Source: Apoda limacodes (lineage: Eukaryota; Arthropoda; Insecta; Lepidoptera; Limacodidae). Taken from it: a stretch of DNA of 64,000 nucleotides. The first letter of the stretch is position 1. Each line of letters begins with the position of its first letter. Under the pieces are notes generated by a model. The model saw only the letters and a program-made list of their open reading frames with translations, was not told where the DNA came from and searched no databases. Shown piece after piece: positions 29,783-41,900 of the stretch. A program made the translations under genes and the position numbers. Location: NCBI GenBank assembly GCA_946406115.1, contig OX291545.1, positions 26,345,153-26,409,152 of the forward strand. The letters are read 5' to 3'.

Positions 29783-31865
29783 GTGTTGACTAGAAAACAG
29801 CTAGAAATATAGTGCCAATGTCTGTAATCGCCTCATCTATTCTATTGTCAAATGTATTCTTAATATGTTAAAATGAGATATATCTCGTATATTTATCTAA
29901 TGTAAACCATAAACACAGCCTAAACATTAATTTTATTTATAAAGGTACTCAGTCATAATGCCCAAGGAATTTAAATATGAAAAAATAAACAAATTAATTT
30001 AGATGCAAGTAGGTACCTGCATGCATTGAAGCTGGATGCTACGCGTAAGGTGTCGGGTTCAATATTGCACAATTATTAGGACTATATCTGCTAAAAACTT
30101 GTGAGCAGAATTGTTATTTAATATTGTAAGAAAACATATTTATATAACACAATAACAAATTAAAAATATATTGTAATATAGCCTTCCGTTGTTTACTAAA
30201 TCATCTCTGATTCTGACTCATAAATTAAATATTTTCCGCTTGCGACAAAGCATCGAATACGTCAAAGGTAATTGAACGAAAAGTTGGCCAACGAATAATA
30301 ACATGCCCATTAGGATACAAAAAAAGTAGTTGGATGGAACGGGGCGCTGTAAACTGCGGTCAAGTAATACAGAGAATAAAATTATAGTAAGTAATATAAA
30401 ATTACAAAGATATATTTGTGTTAGCTGACATTTTTCTATGTTGAAAGCAGCTATTTGGAACAATCAATCTAATGCCATTGCCTAATCCTAACTTACTTCT
30501 TGCAGTTCGTCTGGATCTGAAACTGAACTATTGTTCGCTCTTTTATTTAACCGCTTAAATATTAAAAAAATATTTAAATATTTGTAAACATATTTCAAGA
30601 CACATAAGTATTTTTAGCGTGGCACGGGTATTGGAGTATTCATTTAAGTGCACAAAGGCTCAAAAATACTCGTACTACGTAACTCAAATAAGTTTACAAA
30701 TATTTGTACAAAGTTCTGACGCCGAATTTAATCCAGTGTTTGACTCCGCTTAAACATTTGTACACATATTTGAAGACAGAGTGTGGAACGGATATTGAAG
30801 CATTTGTTTATTTGCACAAATTATTAAATACCCGTGCTATATTGTTTTCAAATAAGTATAAATATTAATATTTGAAGCTATATCAAACGCTGGCCTAACA
30901 AGTTGCGCATAGTTCTTGGTAAGATTCGTAATTTAAAAGTAGGTACATTGTTAGCAGAAAAATTATGTACACGCTGTATTTCTCTCTCGGGGATGCAATA
31001 ATTACATACAGATTGGGGGCTTACATTTAAAAACTACTTAAAGAAAATTAAAAATCTGCAGATAAGGTTATTAATAATTAAAAAACCTGTGAATGTAATA
31101 AGGATTATGACTAACTTTTTAAATTTTACCGTTAGAGGAAAAAGATAAGTTGACATTGGGTCAATATACTAAAAAAGAATTTGAAATTGAAAGAATACAT
31201 AAATACCCAACCAGTATGTCACGAAAAAATAAGTTAAAAGTAGGTAAAACACGAAACTACCTACTACGGTAAAAGAACGCGACAGTGAATAGTGCCTATA
31301 CTTATATCTCAAGATTTAACGAGAGGAATTATATAAAAAAAAAAATCTAAAAAGTGTGCTCTGGAAATATAGATCAGTAAATTATATTGAAATACACAAG
31401 AATTGTTTTATACATATTTATACATATTATTCACATATTTTCCAGGAAATATATAAATGCAGTCTTTGACATATTTGACATCTGTCTGTCATAGAATTAT
31501 AATCCCATATACAACCTCCCTGTACCTACTACTCATAATCGCCATATACTAAAAATAAAAACTAACCTAATGTAAATAAAGTCCTGACGCGAGTTTCGTC
31601 TTACGAATTAACGATCAGGTCACGTGATCCTGGCGCGAATTAACATTTTTTACCCATCACAAAAAAAGTGCACAACGCCGCTAAAGATGTTTTCACTTCA
31701 AAAACCTGCTCTGTATGCACGACTGTACTCATATGTGTATTAAAATAAGGGTTTTATGTTATACCCCCTATGAAAATTAGGCCACTCAAAAACTATCATC
31801 ATAAAACTACAAAATGATCATAAACCGAGTTAATCCAGCTTACAATTTATTTAATATTCTTTTGA
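29783..31865. other. intergenic with a diverged tandem duplication
   Basis: Includes the duplication at 30546-30890 and a hydrophobic 81-codon frame at 30218-30463 (-), which has two possible membrane stretches but no recognisable family and is not called. Otherwise nothing is seen. Confidence 0.45.
30546..30890. repeat. diverged tandem pair of about 195 bp with palindromic character
   Basis: The two halves (from about 30550 and 30748) share CCGCTTAAAYATT, TTTGTAMACATATTT, AAGACA, GYACAAA, CTCGTRCTA and TCAAATAAGT in the same order. The first half begins and ends with inverted AAATATTTGTAAAC and GTTTACAAATATTT. Confidence 0.5.
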
Positions 31866-32165
31866 CATCCTCATTACTTTGTTCGTAAAGGAATTGGTTG
31901 TAGGTCGAGACGGGGAGACAAACATTCCTTTTATATTAGACATCCTGCGTCCCAGGGTCTTGACCTTTTATCGCGGCCCGTTCAGTGCATCAAGTGGACA
32001 GCTCTCGATCCAACTGTACGTCATCTAAAAGATCTTCGTTCATACTTAGCCTACAAAGTGCTCGATGGTTTCTATCAAAGCAATGTTCCTATTTTAGGTC
32101 GTGAGCTAAACCGGCGCTTTGTTCTTATTCGGCCGTATTTATGGAAACATAAAATGACAAAATAA
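31866..32165 (+). other. 99-codon open frame without ATG, protein-like composition
   Basis: The frame is open from a TGA at 31863 to TAA at 32163-32165 and has no ATG until its last codons. It encodes stretches such as YIRHPASQGLDLLSRPVQCI, KWTALDPTVRHLKDLRSYLA and YKVLDGFYQSNVPILGRELN. The composition looks like real protein and the GC content is higher than around it. No family is recognised. It could be an exon, a gene relic or part of a transposable element; no splice sites were established. Confidence 0.25.
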
Positions 32166-33358
32166 CAAAACGCCGGAGATAAATATAGCTTGTATTGTGA
32201 GATGGAAATGTAATAAAAACTTTATTCTCAGAATAAAAGTTGGGAGAAGTGGGTTTACTGTTGGGAATTTATTGTCATGTAGGTATAGTTACACTAAAAA
32301 GTGGATCAAAAACGAAACCGTTAGGAAATTCTCAATTTCCAAACGTGTCCGTTTTCAGTTCAAAATCTAAAAGAGGAATAAAAAGAATAATATAGGTAAG
32401 AACAAAAAATAAACCATTACCAATGATCTTTGTACACATGTTAGCGTCTTAATACGAGCGACCAAGCTTTGTTTTTTTTGCTGGGTTGTAGGCTAGATAC
32501 CTAGCTAATATATATATATGGTTATTTAGCCTTCTAAGTATTATTTTGGCTACGCTAACTGTATGTAGCATAGTGTCATCTGCAAAGTAAAGTAGCAGGA
32601 TTATACATTTATAAAGACATACTTAAATTACTATTTATTCGCTGAACAATTAAATATTGGCCACAAATTATCCTTGACTCTGCCGTTTGTCCGAGTTAAG
32701 TGTTCTTCGTTGTTGTCGAATGTCACGTCTCTATAAAATAACATTCGAATTACGGTACAATGTCCGTGATAAATGATTGATGACTCAATCACAGTGTTTA
32801 TTGCACACGTTAGCATAGGTACATGGTACATACCTACATACGCTTCGTGAAATATAATAATTATGTTCTTGCAATTCATATTCTCCTTTAAATAATGATA
32901 TGCTTAAATAGGTTCTTTTGTACAGACGACGTATATAAGCTCCGTTTTTCGTTATAATTTCTGAGTAATGTAGATACATACAGCAAAAATCTTGTATATA
33001 TGAAACGTAGTTACCTACTACTAGGTATATTAACATTAGTGCTCTATTTTTTTTTATTTGAGGTGTAGCTAACTGCCACAAAAGGGATAGAGACCGAGAC
33101 AGAATGTGCAATGTTTTACACTTCCTTTTTTTTCATTTTATGAGAATTTCCAGAGGCACGTGCAAATATCCAAAAAAGAGATATTGTGGATATTTGCATT
33201 CGTATTCGCAATCGCATAGCATACGTATTGATTTAAATATCCGCATCTGCAATGACATCCGCAATAAATTATGTAGAGCTTTTGCGGATGCGAACATAGT
33301 GCAAATTGACAACAAATTGGGAGGGGCCGGCCGGCACGTGCCATGGGCATAGATGCAT
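32166..33358. other. intergenic, low-complexity GATGCG-like stretch, no gene
   Basis: Around 33175-33300 the text is rich in 'GGATATTTGCATTCG' and 'TTTGCGGATGCG' motifs, a low-complexity pattern. No coding sequence is recognised. Confidence 0.45.
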
Positions 33359-33738
33359 TCCCGAGAAAGGACATAGGCTACTTGAAAACGTCAAGTAGTA
33401 GTAAAAAAACCGACACAATTTTTTTTTATGCGATTGAAGAGTTGCCATCAAAATCCTACACCTATAATCGAATTTAAGGCGGGTGGAACGCAAGCAAAAA
33501 CGTCAAGCGTGAGTAGGTTTTGTTTTAAAATTGAGGAGTTGCCGTTGACATCCTACTCCGATAACAGAATTTAGGGCGGGTGGAACCGCAGGCAAATTTG
33601 GCATGGAGATAGTTTGTCCCGGGGAAGGATATTACTTGAAAACGTCAAGTTTGAGTCGGTTTAAGAGTTTAAGAGTTAGCGTTGAAATCCTACACCGATA
33701 ACGAAATTAGGGCGGGTGAAACCGCGGGCAAAAGCTAG
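33359..33738 (+). mobile_element. three successive 3' ends of the Helitron-like family
   Basis: The 3' block of the family (ACTTGAAAACGTCAAG, GAGTTGCCGTTGA, ATCCTACACCGATAAC, GGGCGGGTGGAACCGC) is read three times in a row, ending at about 33500, 33595 and 33738. Only the last ends correctly, GGGCAAAAGCTAG|T. A 'GGCATGGAGATAGTTTG' central block precedes the third unit. Confidence 0.75.
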
Positions 33739-34392
33739 TCTAAAATAATAAGGTAAAAAAACATCGTTTTAAAATGATTTATACCTTAGCAAAAATGAAA
33801 AGTTTCCAGGTGTCATTTAGTAAATATATACACAACGTGTGTGCGCGTGTGTATTTATTCGCACGTGGTCAGTCAGTATTACCATTTTTTTTTATCCAGG
33901 TAGCCTCAATAGCGCGAAGCTAATAAGTGTTTGACCTATTGTTTGTACCAATTAATGTGATCTTAATTTATAATTACCTATTCACTAATGAGGGTGTGTC
34001 AATTAACCTTTCATTAAAATTGGCATATTTGTTCAAACATTGTAGATGATAAAAATCAATGACGAAATAAATGCTTCTATTCAGGCAAAAACTGTTTTGT
34101 AATAAAGTTTTGAATGTTTCTTGTTACATTTTTCAAAAATTATAATAGATAAGAACTAACTAATAGTAATAGCCTGCCGTTTTAACCAACGAGGAATGTG
34201 AGACAGACCCAAGTAGGTATACTTATCCACTCGTTTACTTACCTACTTATATTTAGCTTATTAGGAAAAGTCACGAATACTCCAGACTCAGCCATTCGAC
34301 GAAAAATGTATGCAAGTAGGTCTTACCTAATAAGTACCGTGAAAGTACTTGCATAAGTACATATTAATCACGAATATGGCGCACTCGATCCT
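33739..34392. other. intergenic, no feature recognised
   Basis: A short GTGTGTGCGCGTGTG run lies at about 33837-33851. Nothing else is seen. Confidence 0.45.
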
Positions 34393-34552
34393 GGGAGCTT
34401 ATTGGGAACAGTCTCGAGCTATTTGGACTCTGGGAGTCGAGACAAATGTATGGAAGTCTGACTTACGTCTCAAAACCGGTGAATGGACTTGCATTTATTT
34501 TTCTCTCGAATTCCAGAGTCCCAATAGCTCGAGATTTCCCAATTAATGTCCC
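34393..34552. mobile_element. foldback element of the 'GGGAGCTTATTGGGAACA' family
   Basis: The left arm GGGAGCTTATTGGGAACAGT, CTCGAGCTATTTGGACTCTG is mirrored by the right arm (34502-34552), which in reverse complement reads GGGACATTAATTGGGAAATC, TCGAGCTATTGGGACTCTGG. It is about 160 bp. Relatives are at 49134-49228 and a lone end at 39643-39660. Confidence 0.7.
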
Positions 34553-36010
34553 TGTTCGTAATAGTCTTTCTGGGTTATAACCATGCGTAGGTATACAGTT
34601 TAAGTAGCACCAAGAAATCAGTAGCAGAGTATCTAAGAACTCATTCGTGGTGTCAAACACGAAGTCATATAATCGTTAGTGATTGTAATTTATTTCCTGA
34701 TACGTTATGCCACACTGCGGAGTGTCGCAACACTACGACACTAATAAGGTGATAATACTGATGAAGTGTCGTCTGATACCCAATACTATGACAGATGAAA
34801 GCCAGATTAAAAATATTTAGGGGCCATTCACACCTATAACTGAACAGTATAAGATATTTCAGTAATAAGTTTTATCTGTATTGTACCGATAAAAACGTTT
34901 GGTTTCATTTATATGGTGTTACTTTTTTAGGAATGTTTTCTTTTAACAATCACAAAAAAAGTTACTACCGGGAAAAAAAGGTGATTTACCCGCGGCAGCG
35001 TTTCAATTAAAGTTATGTGCTGTTGTAATATAAAGTTTTTTTTTATAAAAAAAGTAGTTGTTCTTTGTCAATAAGTCGAAACTACTAATATTTTTTGAAA
35101 TTCAAAAGACTTAAAAAAGAAAAAAAAACAACCAATAGAAGCTTTTGGATTTACTGAACACCTCCGCGCGGCTACCAAAGTAGACGAGTTATTAATCTAA
35201 TTATTTGTTAACAACTTTTGCATTTGCTTATGTGCGGGTTGTCAAACTTTAAAAAATGTGCGAAAATTAACATTACCACCGTTTTGAACTTGTGAACTAC
35301 CAGAACTCACTCTTGCCGCAAAAGTTGCAAGAGCCTTGCGTTGTTTAACGCTTATTTGAAAAGGTTCGTTTTTTGTTTTAGTAGGTATTTAAATATATTA
35401 TCTATACCAGCTTTATTACTTGTATTTAATGAACAATGGGACAAACTAATGATTTGCTCACTAACCAGTTCGCGAAAGCCAAAAAATATTGTAAAGTATA
35501 AGATCCAATAGCGTTACTAACAACACACGGAACCCAAATGACCTGCATATCGTCAAGCAATAAAACTAGTCCCAGTTCCACTATCAAGATTCAATAAGCG
35601 AATTTCTATTGTAAGTATAATCTATTGTAATTAGTTCAGATTCTGTTTTAGTTTTACGTCACGCGAAACTAAAAAGTGTTCACCTAAATTTTTGACAATA
35701 GAGACTTGGATATTTTTAGCTGGCTTGGTTTAAGTAGCTACAGACTGTCGCAGATAAAGAACATAAAAAGCAATATGTAGACCAGACCAGAAAATCTTAT
35801 TATACTTCAAAGAAGCACCAAGCATAGTCCTCAACATAGCTCATAGCGCATGAGTGGAGTGACTTTAAATTCGTGAATTAGGCATATTGTTAGCGTCCAC
35901 GTTTTTGCGCCGTAGGTAAAACGACAGACAACTCGTCCGATTCATCTTCCATACGTATTCCAGACATTTGCATTTGAAGCAGTGTTGCAACGATAGGTGG
36001 TTGGTAAAAA
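34553..36010. other. intergenic, no feature recognised
   Basis: AT-rich sequence without identified structure. Confidence 0.45.
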
Positions 36011-36307
36011 ATCGGCCAAGTGCAAGTCAAACCCGCGCACGAAGGGTTCCGTACAATTATCTACGAAAACGAGCAAAAAATCACGTATGTTGTTTGAGAG
36101 TTTTTTTATGATTTTTAGTATTTGTTCTTATAGCGGCAACAGAAATACATCTGTGAAAATTTCAACTGTCTAACTATCACGGTTCCTGAGATACAGCGTG
36201 GTGACAGACGGACGGACGGACTGACGGATGTACGGACGGATGGACGGACAGCGAAGTCTTAATAATAGGGTTCCGCTAATTACCCTTTGGGTACGGAACC
36301 CTAAAAA
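36011..36307 (+). repeat. interspersed repeat of the 'CGGCCAAGTGCGAGTC' family with GACG microsatellite
   Basis: Starts ATCGGCCAAGTGCAAGTCAA and has the blocks 'TTCTTATAGCGGCAACAGAA' and 'GTGAAAATTTCAACTGTC'. It carries an internal GACGGACGGACGGACTGACG run at about 36205-36250 and ends TTTGGGTACGGAACCCTAAA. It is a better-preserved relative of 4190-4551. Confidence 0.8.
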
Positions 36308-38329
36308 TGGCTGTACCCGAAATGATGATGTGGGCGTGGACCAGCCTCTGGGGGATAGAACCGTGAAGATGAATAAATCTTAAATACTTTTTAGGTGTGA
36401 ATTTGAACGATTACAACTATCATAAGTAATAGGTAATCATGACAAGCAAAAATGATTTTGCTGGTAAAAGTGAATTTTGAAGATACAGGTGAGCTATTAT
36501 TAACAAACAAGGCAGGATATTAGCCCAACACACTTTTGCGTTATTGGGCAAATATTTGTACGAAAACTAAAAACAGCCTATATTTTGATATAAAAAATGT
36601 AACATTACTGCACCAGTGTGATAATATAGGTAAAGATAAATGCATGCTAATTTAGAGAACAGCCACCACATCACATATCTTATTAAAATAATTTTGAGTT
36701 TGATAGTGACGTTTGAATTCGTGCATGGACTCAGTTTTACCTACTGTGAGGTTGTCATTGCGTTATATTAATAATAAAAGTACCTGCATTGATCAACTGA
36801 CCTTATTTTATAAATACAATTATATTTAGTTAACCTATATTATATTCTATTGTTAAACTAAATCGATATGTAGTCGTGCTTGTATTAGACTACTGTTAGT
36901 GAACGGTTCTTAGTTTTGTGAGAGATTGACCACAGACGAGGTCGTTACGTCACATTTACACCGATATTTAGACCATATCTAACTTTGAATTGGACAGCAA
37001 ACAGACAGTTCACTCGACCTCCTTTGAAAACTGAAGTAAATAATGATTTTGGATTGAGTTACCTACAATATCGTATAAAGGTAGGTACCGAACCAATGTA
37101 CGTCTTATTGTATTTGTCGGAAACGGGTATATTATTCTGTCCTAGGTCTTTTGTTTTATCGTTTATTATTTTGAAGCTAGTAGGTAATCTGCTACGTGTG
37201 TATGTATAGTGTAGTCTAGATACACTGCATTTAAAGTATAGGTAGTGTTGATGCTATATAGGCTATATAGGTATAAAAGGCTCTACCAAATTATAATGTA
37301 GGTGTTTATTCAGACGCCAGTTACTCTCTCCTTTTTTGGGGATACAAACCGTGACAAAATCTATGCATTGTAGGCGTATCCAGATTTTTTGCCCGGAAGG
37401 GTGGGATGTTTGTAAGGATACTAAAAGATAAGGGGAGCGGGGGTTAAGTCCACACTTTTAGGAAAAATTTAGGATAAGGACTTTTAGTATAAAACTACTA
37501 TTTCAGGGAAGGTTACCGTTAACTCCCTAACCCCTGGATACATAAAATGATGCATACATTCTTCTATCGAATTCTAGGGTATTGAATGCTCTAGACTTTT
37601 CGCAATAATATCCATGTAATTAGCGTTTCCTGCCTTAAGTGAAAATAAAACTCAACCAAATTATAAGATGACACAATTGTCTGTCTGTCACATACCTTTA
37701 TATCAGAAACCTTTTAGAAACTTATTTACGGTTTTACTAATTATAACTAAAAAGATATCCAGAGTCAAAAATAATTTGTAGGTGTTATCCGCCGAGTTTT
37801 AAAATAAATAAGTAATCACTGACTCATTGCGCAGAGGGAAAAAACCCGTAGGTGCGTCTCGTGCCGTCGCAACACAAATCAAAGCTTGTTACTAACTTTT
37901 TTTTACATAAGGTGCGGTGGCTCATTTAAAGTCATAGCAGATGAAAACCGTTATAGTTGTTATCTCAAGTAATCTCTATACCTACGATAGCAAAAGTCCT
38001 TATAGACTTTAGTTAGCTTAAAAACTAATAGGTTGAATATAAAAAACATATACAAAATGCTATAAGTAGGTACTTAGTATGGAGTGTCTATAGAGTGGAC
38101 TCTTTGTACGAAACTACAGTTTGACGTAAAAAGCTTTCGAAGTACCAACGTGGGTGAATTTAACAATTTAAGAGGGCCCCCAAATCTGTAATAGATTAAA
38201 GAAAATCTTAGTCGACAAAGTCATGACATGACAATGACATTTAAGATTTTTTAAATGAATAACGAAATAAATAGTCATATTTTGAATAGCTCGTGATTAT
38301 TAATTAATGTACGAATTTTTAAGTTTTTA
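36308..38329. other. intergenic between the two genes' 3' ends, no gene recognised
   Basis: No coding sequence or repeat was identified with confidence. A 74-codon frame at 36985-37209 is hydrophobic and not recognisable. Confidence 0.45.
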
Positions 38330-38331
38330 AT

Positions 38332-38708
38332 TTTATTTTATTGCAATTTATTAAAATTTATTCTTTAAAAATTTGTTTGAAAATTACTTATACATTTACA
38401 GAATTAAAAATATTGAATTTTACATATACATTTGCTTTCCGGGCGTTAAACTGAAATCGACAATGTTCATCTCAAATATAGCTCGTTTATATATAGAAAA
38501 AATATTAGTGAAGTAATAGTATTAAGTATATTTGATATACTAACTAATATATAACATTTTTAAAGTAGTTAAGCTCTGTCTCCAAAGAGAGTTTTTAATA
38601 GAGATAGAGGCGTAGGTGACCAGTAGAGCAGTTTAGATTTATATATAATATTGAATGTTCAGCGTATGTTATGTTAGTGTGAAGCTGTAAAGTGCGAACT
38701 TACCGTAA
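38332..38708 (-). other. probable 3' UTR of the integrin gene with poly(A) signals
   Basis: On the minus strand the stop codon TAG (38709-38711) is followed by about 350 bp of AT-rich sequence with three AATAAA hexamers (complements of TTTATT at 38357-38362, 38347-38352 and 38332-38337). They are well placed for 3' processing; the exact end is not known. Confidence 0.5.
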
Positions 38709-38914
38709 CTAGAGCTTGCCGTAGGTTGGGTTCTTGAAGAAGGACGTAGGAGGTTTGTAGAGAGGGTTGCGGCCCGTGCAGTTCTCTGCGTCGAAGTTAT
38801 CCAGCTGCGCCGAGTGCACTGGTGGCGGGGAGCGATGTTTCCACATCATGTATCCCGCAGCCGCAGCCACCATGGCAGCCGCCACCAACAAACCAACTAT
38901 TATTGGCACTTTCA
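38709..38914 (-). CDS. integrin exon: transmembrane helix and cytoplasmic tail
   Basis: The acceptor is GTTTATTTTAG|TG; phase 1 in, ends TAG. It encodes VKVPIIVGLLVAAAMVAAAA, GYMMWKHRSPPPVHSAQLDN, FDAENCTGRNPLYKPPTSFF and KNPTYGKL. Both NPxY sites have the spacing seen in standard beta tails. The segment after the membrane (KHRSPPPVHSAQLDNF) lacks the usual HDRREFxxFE. Confidence 0.95.
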
Positions 38915-41900
38915 CTAAAATAAACATTGTATTGTAGTACCCAATACTACTTACCTAAAAAATTTTGTGGCAAAAAATGGCGAACTGCATGCTTCCACTT
39001 GAAACAAATTTTAATCGCTTAGTCTCTAGAGGGGTGAAAATATAGACACCTAGTTAGCTTAGAAGAAAGCACAAAGGTGTTAAAGTAGGTGAGCTGTTAG
39101 GGATAGAATTTAAATCTTGAATACAATCTAGTCTTTTTTTTTTTTTTTTTTTTATACCACTAAGGTGGCAAATAAGCTTACGGTCCGCCTAATGGTAAGC
39201 TGTCAACGTATTGATGCCTACAACACCAGGGGTTAAACGCGCGCCTTGCCGACCCTTCAAACTCTTTTTAGAAGAACCTAAGTCCTTACAGAAAACCTTG
39301 GCAGGAAGCTCATTCTACAACCCAAGCGTTCGCGGAAGGAAGTTTCGCAGTCTTCCATAAAGATGGAAATTGCCTAATGTGGTAAGCAAGGCGGCGCCTG
39401 GTCATTGAATATTTTACCAATTTATAACTGTAAACCTTATGACTTATGAGACTAAATATTAATAATACAAAACGATCAATATATCAATTATATATTATTG
39501 ATCGACATATTGGTGTCATTTCCTGCGAAGTTCACAGGTAAAGAAAATTCCTTTTTTACAAAATCCGCTATTCGATAATAGATGGCGCGTTTTCCAGGTG
39601 CACAAAAAATAAATAAATTATACGTGTCTCTTCATACAAAAAGGGAGCTTATTGGGAACAAAGTAAAATATAGAAAATCAGCTTGGAATCTAAACCTCGA
39701 TGAGAATTTATAATTGTGGGTAAGAATTACTATTTTATATCAATAATCGTGTGAACCCTAAACCTAGTACAAGAGTAGACAATATCATGTTAACATTGAG
39801 CTACAATAATATCACGTACAATACAATTGAATACAAATCCAGATCATAGGCTTAGCTATTTGTTATTAATTAACACAATAAAGTACATCATAACAATGAG
39901 ATTGTCTTATCAATATGTTTGTTTAAGGACGACAAAACAAGGAACCAATCGCATCCATGCGATCGATGGATAAGTAAACACGTACTTCAAACAAGTTAAA
40001 TGAGGCAAATGGTCCAAACGTGTGACAATAAACAAATGGCTGTTTGTTATCATAGATTGCTACTCCTTGTTTTTAGACCATTATTATTGATCTATATTTA
40101 GAAAGCAAACGAACTGATGACGTTTAACAAATACAACTGAACAAACATAAATGTATAACAGACAATGTATCATCAAAGACGAGAGGGAGATACTTTAGTA
40201 ACTTTACGCTGTACCTATTTTGATCATTTACATTTCTCATTTACAGCTTAATGGCCAGTTCTGTTTGAAGAAACATCGTGGTTATGTCTTATTTCGCTGA
40301 GAATCGGCATCAGTTTTAAACACCAGATCGTTTCCATTGCCGCGCTCGTAGGAATTGGATGCCACACAATACATAAGCAAGCGGCAATGGAAAAGCACTG
40401 CTGTTTGATTTGAAACCGATTCCGATTTTCAACGAAGTTACGAAATAACTCGGCTGGTTTGAATATCAGTTTCTTTAGGAAAAAAGGGATATTAATAGTT
40501 CTTTTTACTATTAATATTATAAGTATTGCAATATGCCTTATAAATAGACTAATATTTATCTGGCATATTGTATATTATCCTGGATTAGCATAGGATACTT
40601 TTCATCCTATGCCTACCATACCTAATCGAGAGCTGTCACGGGGATAGGTTTTTCCATGGTACAATTGATGTAGGTTTTTTTCACTCACCACTGCTCGGAG
40701 CATACACGATGGATCCTTGGTTAGCTCCACACGCACCAACCATAACATACAGCTCATTATTGCCATCCCTCATAGCTGAGTATTCTACTAGAACCCCATT
40801 GCTTGCGTGTCCGCTGCAACTGACCCATATGCTCCTATTCAGATAGTCTTTCTCTTCCTTCAGAGTGGCGTTGCACGCTTGGAGTGTCAAGGGGTGACTG
40901 CCGGCGTGGTGGGGGCAGATACCAACCTCGGTGCGGCCAATACATTCGTCATAGTCGTAGTTAATGTACGAACAGAGATCTAAACATTGTTGTTCTGACA
41001 GGAAGTACCGAGAGCCTTCCTTTTCCGAGTGGCATCGGCACTCTTGACAAGGGCCGCAGATACCATTTCCGGAACATTGCACCTGTGAATACCGAATGTG
41101 AACTTAATTTTATGGTTCAAAACTTAAATACTTTCAACTATGTACAAAGAATAATGATATGCTTAACAGAAGTATATAAATTCATTTTAAGTACAAAGCA
41201 TATCAGTATTCTTTCATATAAGTATTTTTACGAACAGGCGTCTAAAAACAGGCAACCAGGGTAAAACAGCATTCAGTTAGCTGATTTACCTAAAAGTTTG
41301 ACTTACATTTGGTTTAGCAGGGTGTACACATGGGTCCTCACTCTCATCTCCACGTTTACCAGGACAGTGCTTGCTGCAGGTATCGCCAGTCCTAGCAAAA
41401 ACGGAAGTTTAAGTTGTGTTATTCATTACGCATAGTTTGATTAAATTTAGTCGAGTGATTAAATGATAAATATGTACTTAGGACGGATTTCCGTCAGTGA
41501 GACAATATCGATGGTGACATTGAGGCTACTGACGAATTCGATAGTATATAGTTTATTTATGGCTTACTAAATTTGGTTAACGATTGGATAGATGTAGGTT
41601 GATTGGTGTACACGGTATTAAGGTAGTAGGTGAAATACATCTTCGCATATTAATTAAAGTTGTACCTCAGTCAACAGGTATAAAGTTACGTGGTTGAACG
41701 ACCCTTATTGTTAATAATATTGACTTTTACGTGCTTAGCATACTTGTTTACCCTTAACTTATAATTTAGTGATCCCTCTGTATACTTACTTATTCTATTT
41801 AAAAAAATGTTAAAGATTTAGTTAGTATTTTAAGGATATATTAAGGAAGAAAGGTTTGTCTTTTACGCTAAGATAAATAAAGATGAGACGTGTTGTCATT

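Larger units (their letters stand above)
38915..40688. other. integrin intron with a LINE fragment and a foldback element
   Basis: Contains 39133-39345 (LINE, -), a 'GGGAGCTTATTGGGAACA' end at 39643-39660, an AT palindrome at about 39475-39505 and the inverted repeat at 40288-40449. Confidence 0.7.

Noticed and set aside
30218..30463. Hydrophobic 81-codon minus-strand frame resembling a membrane protein
   Set aside because: AT-rich DNA readily yields hydrophobic frames; no family, splice sites or conservation can be shown.
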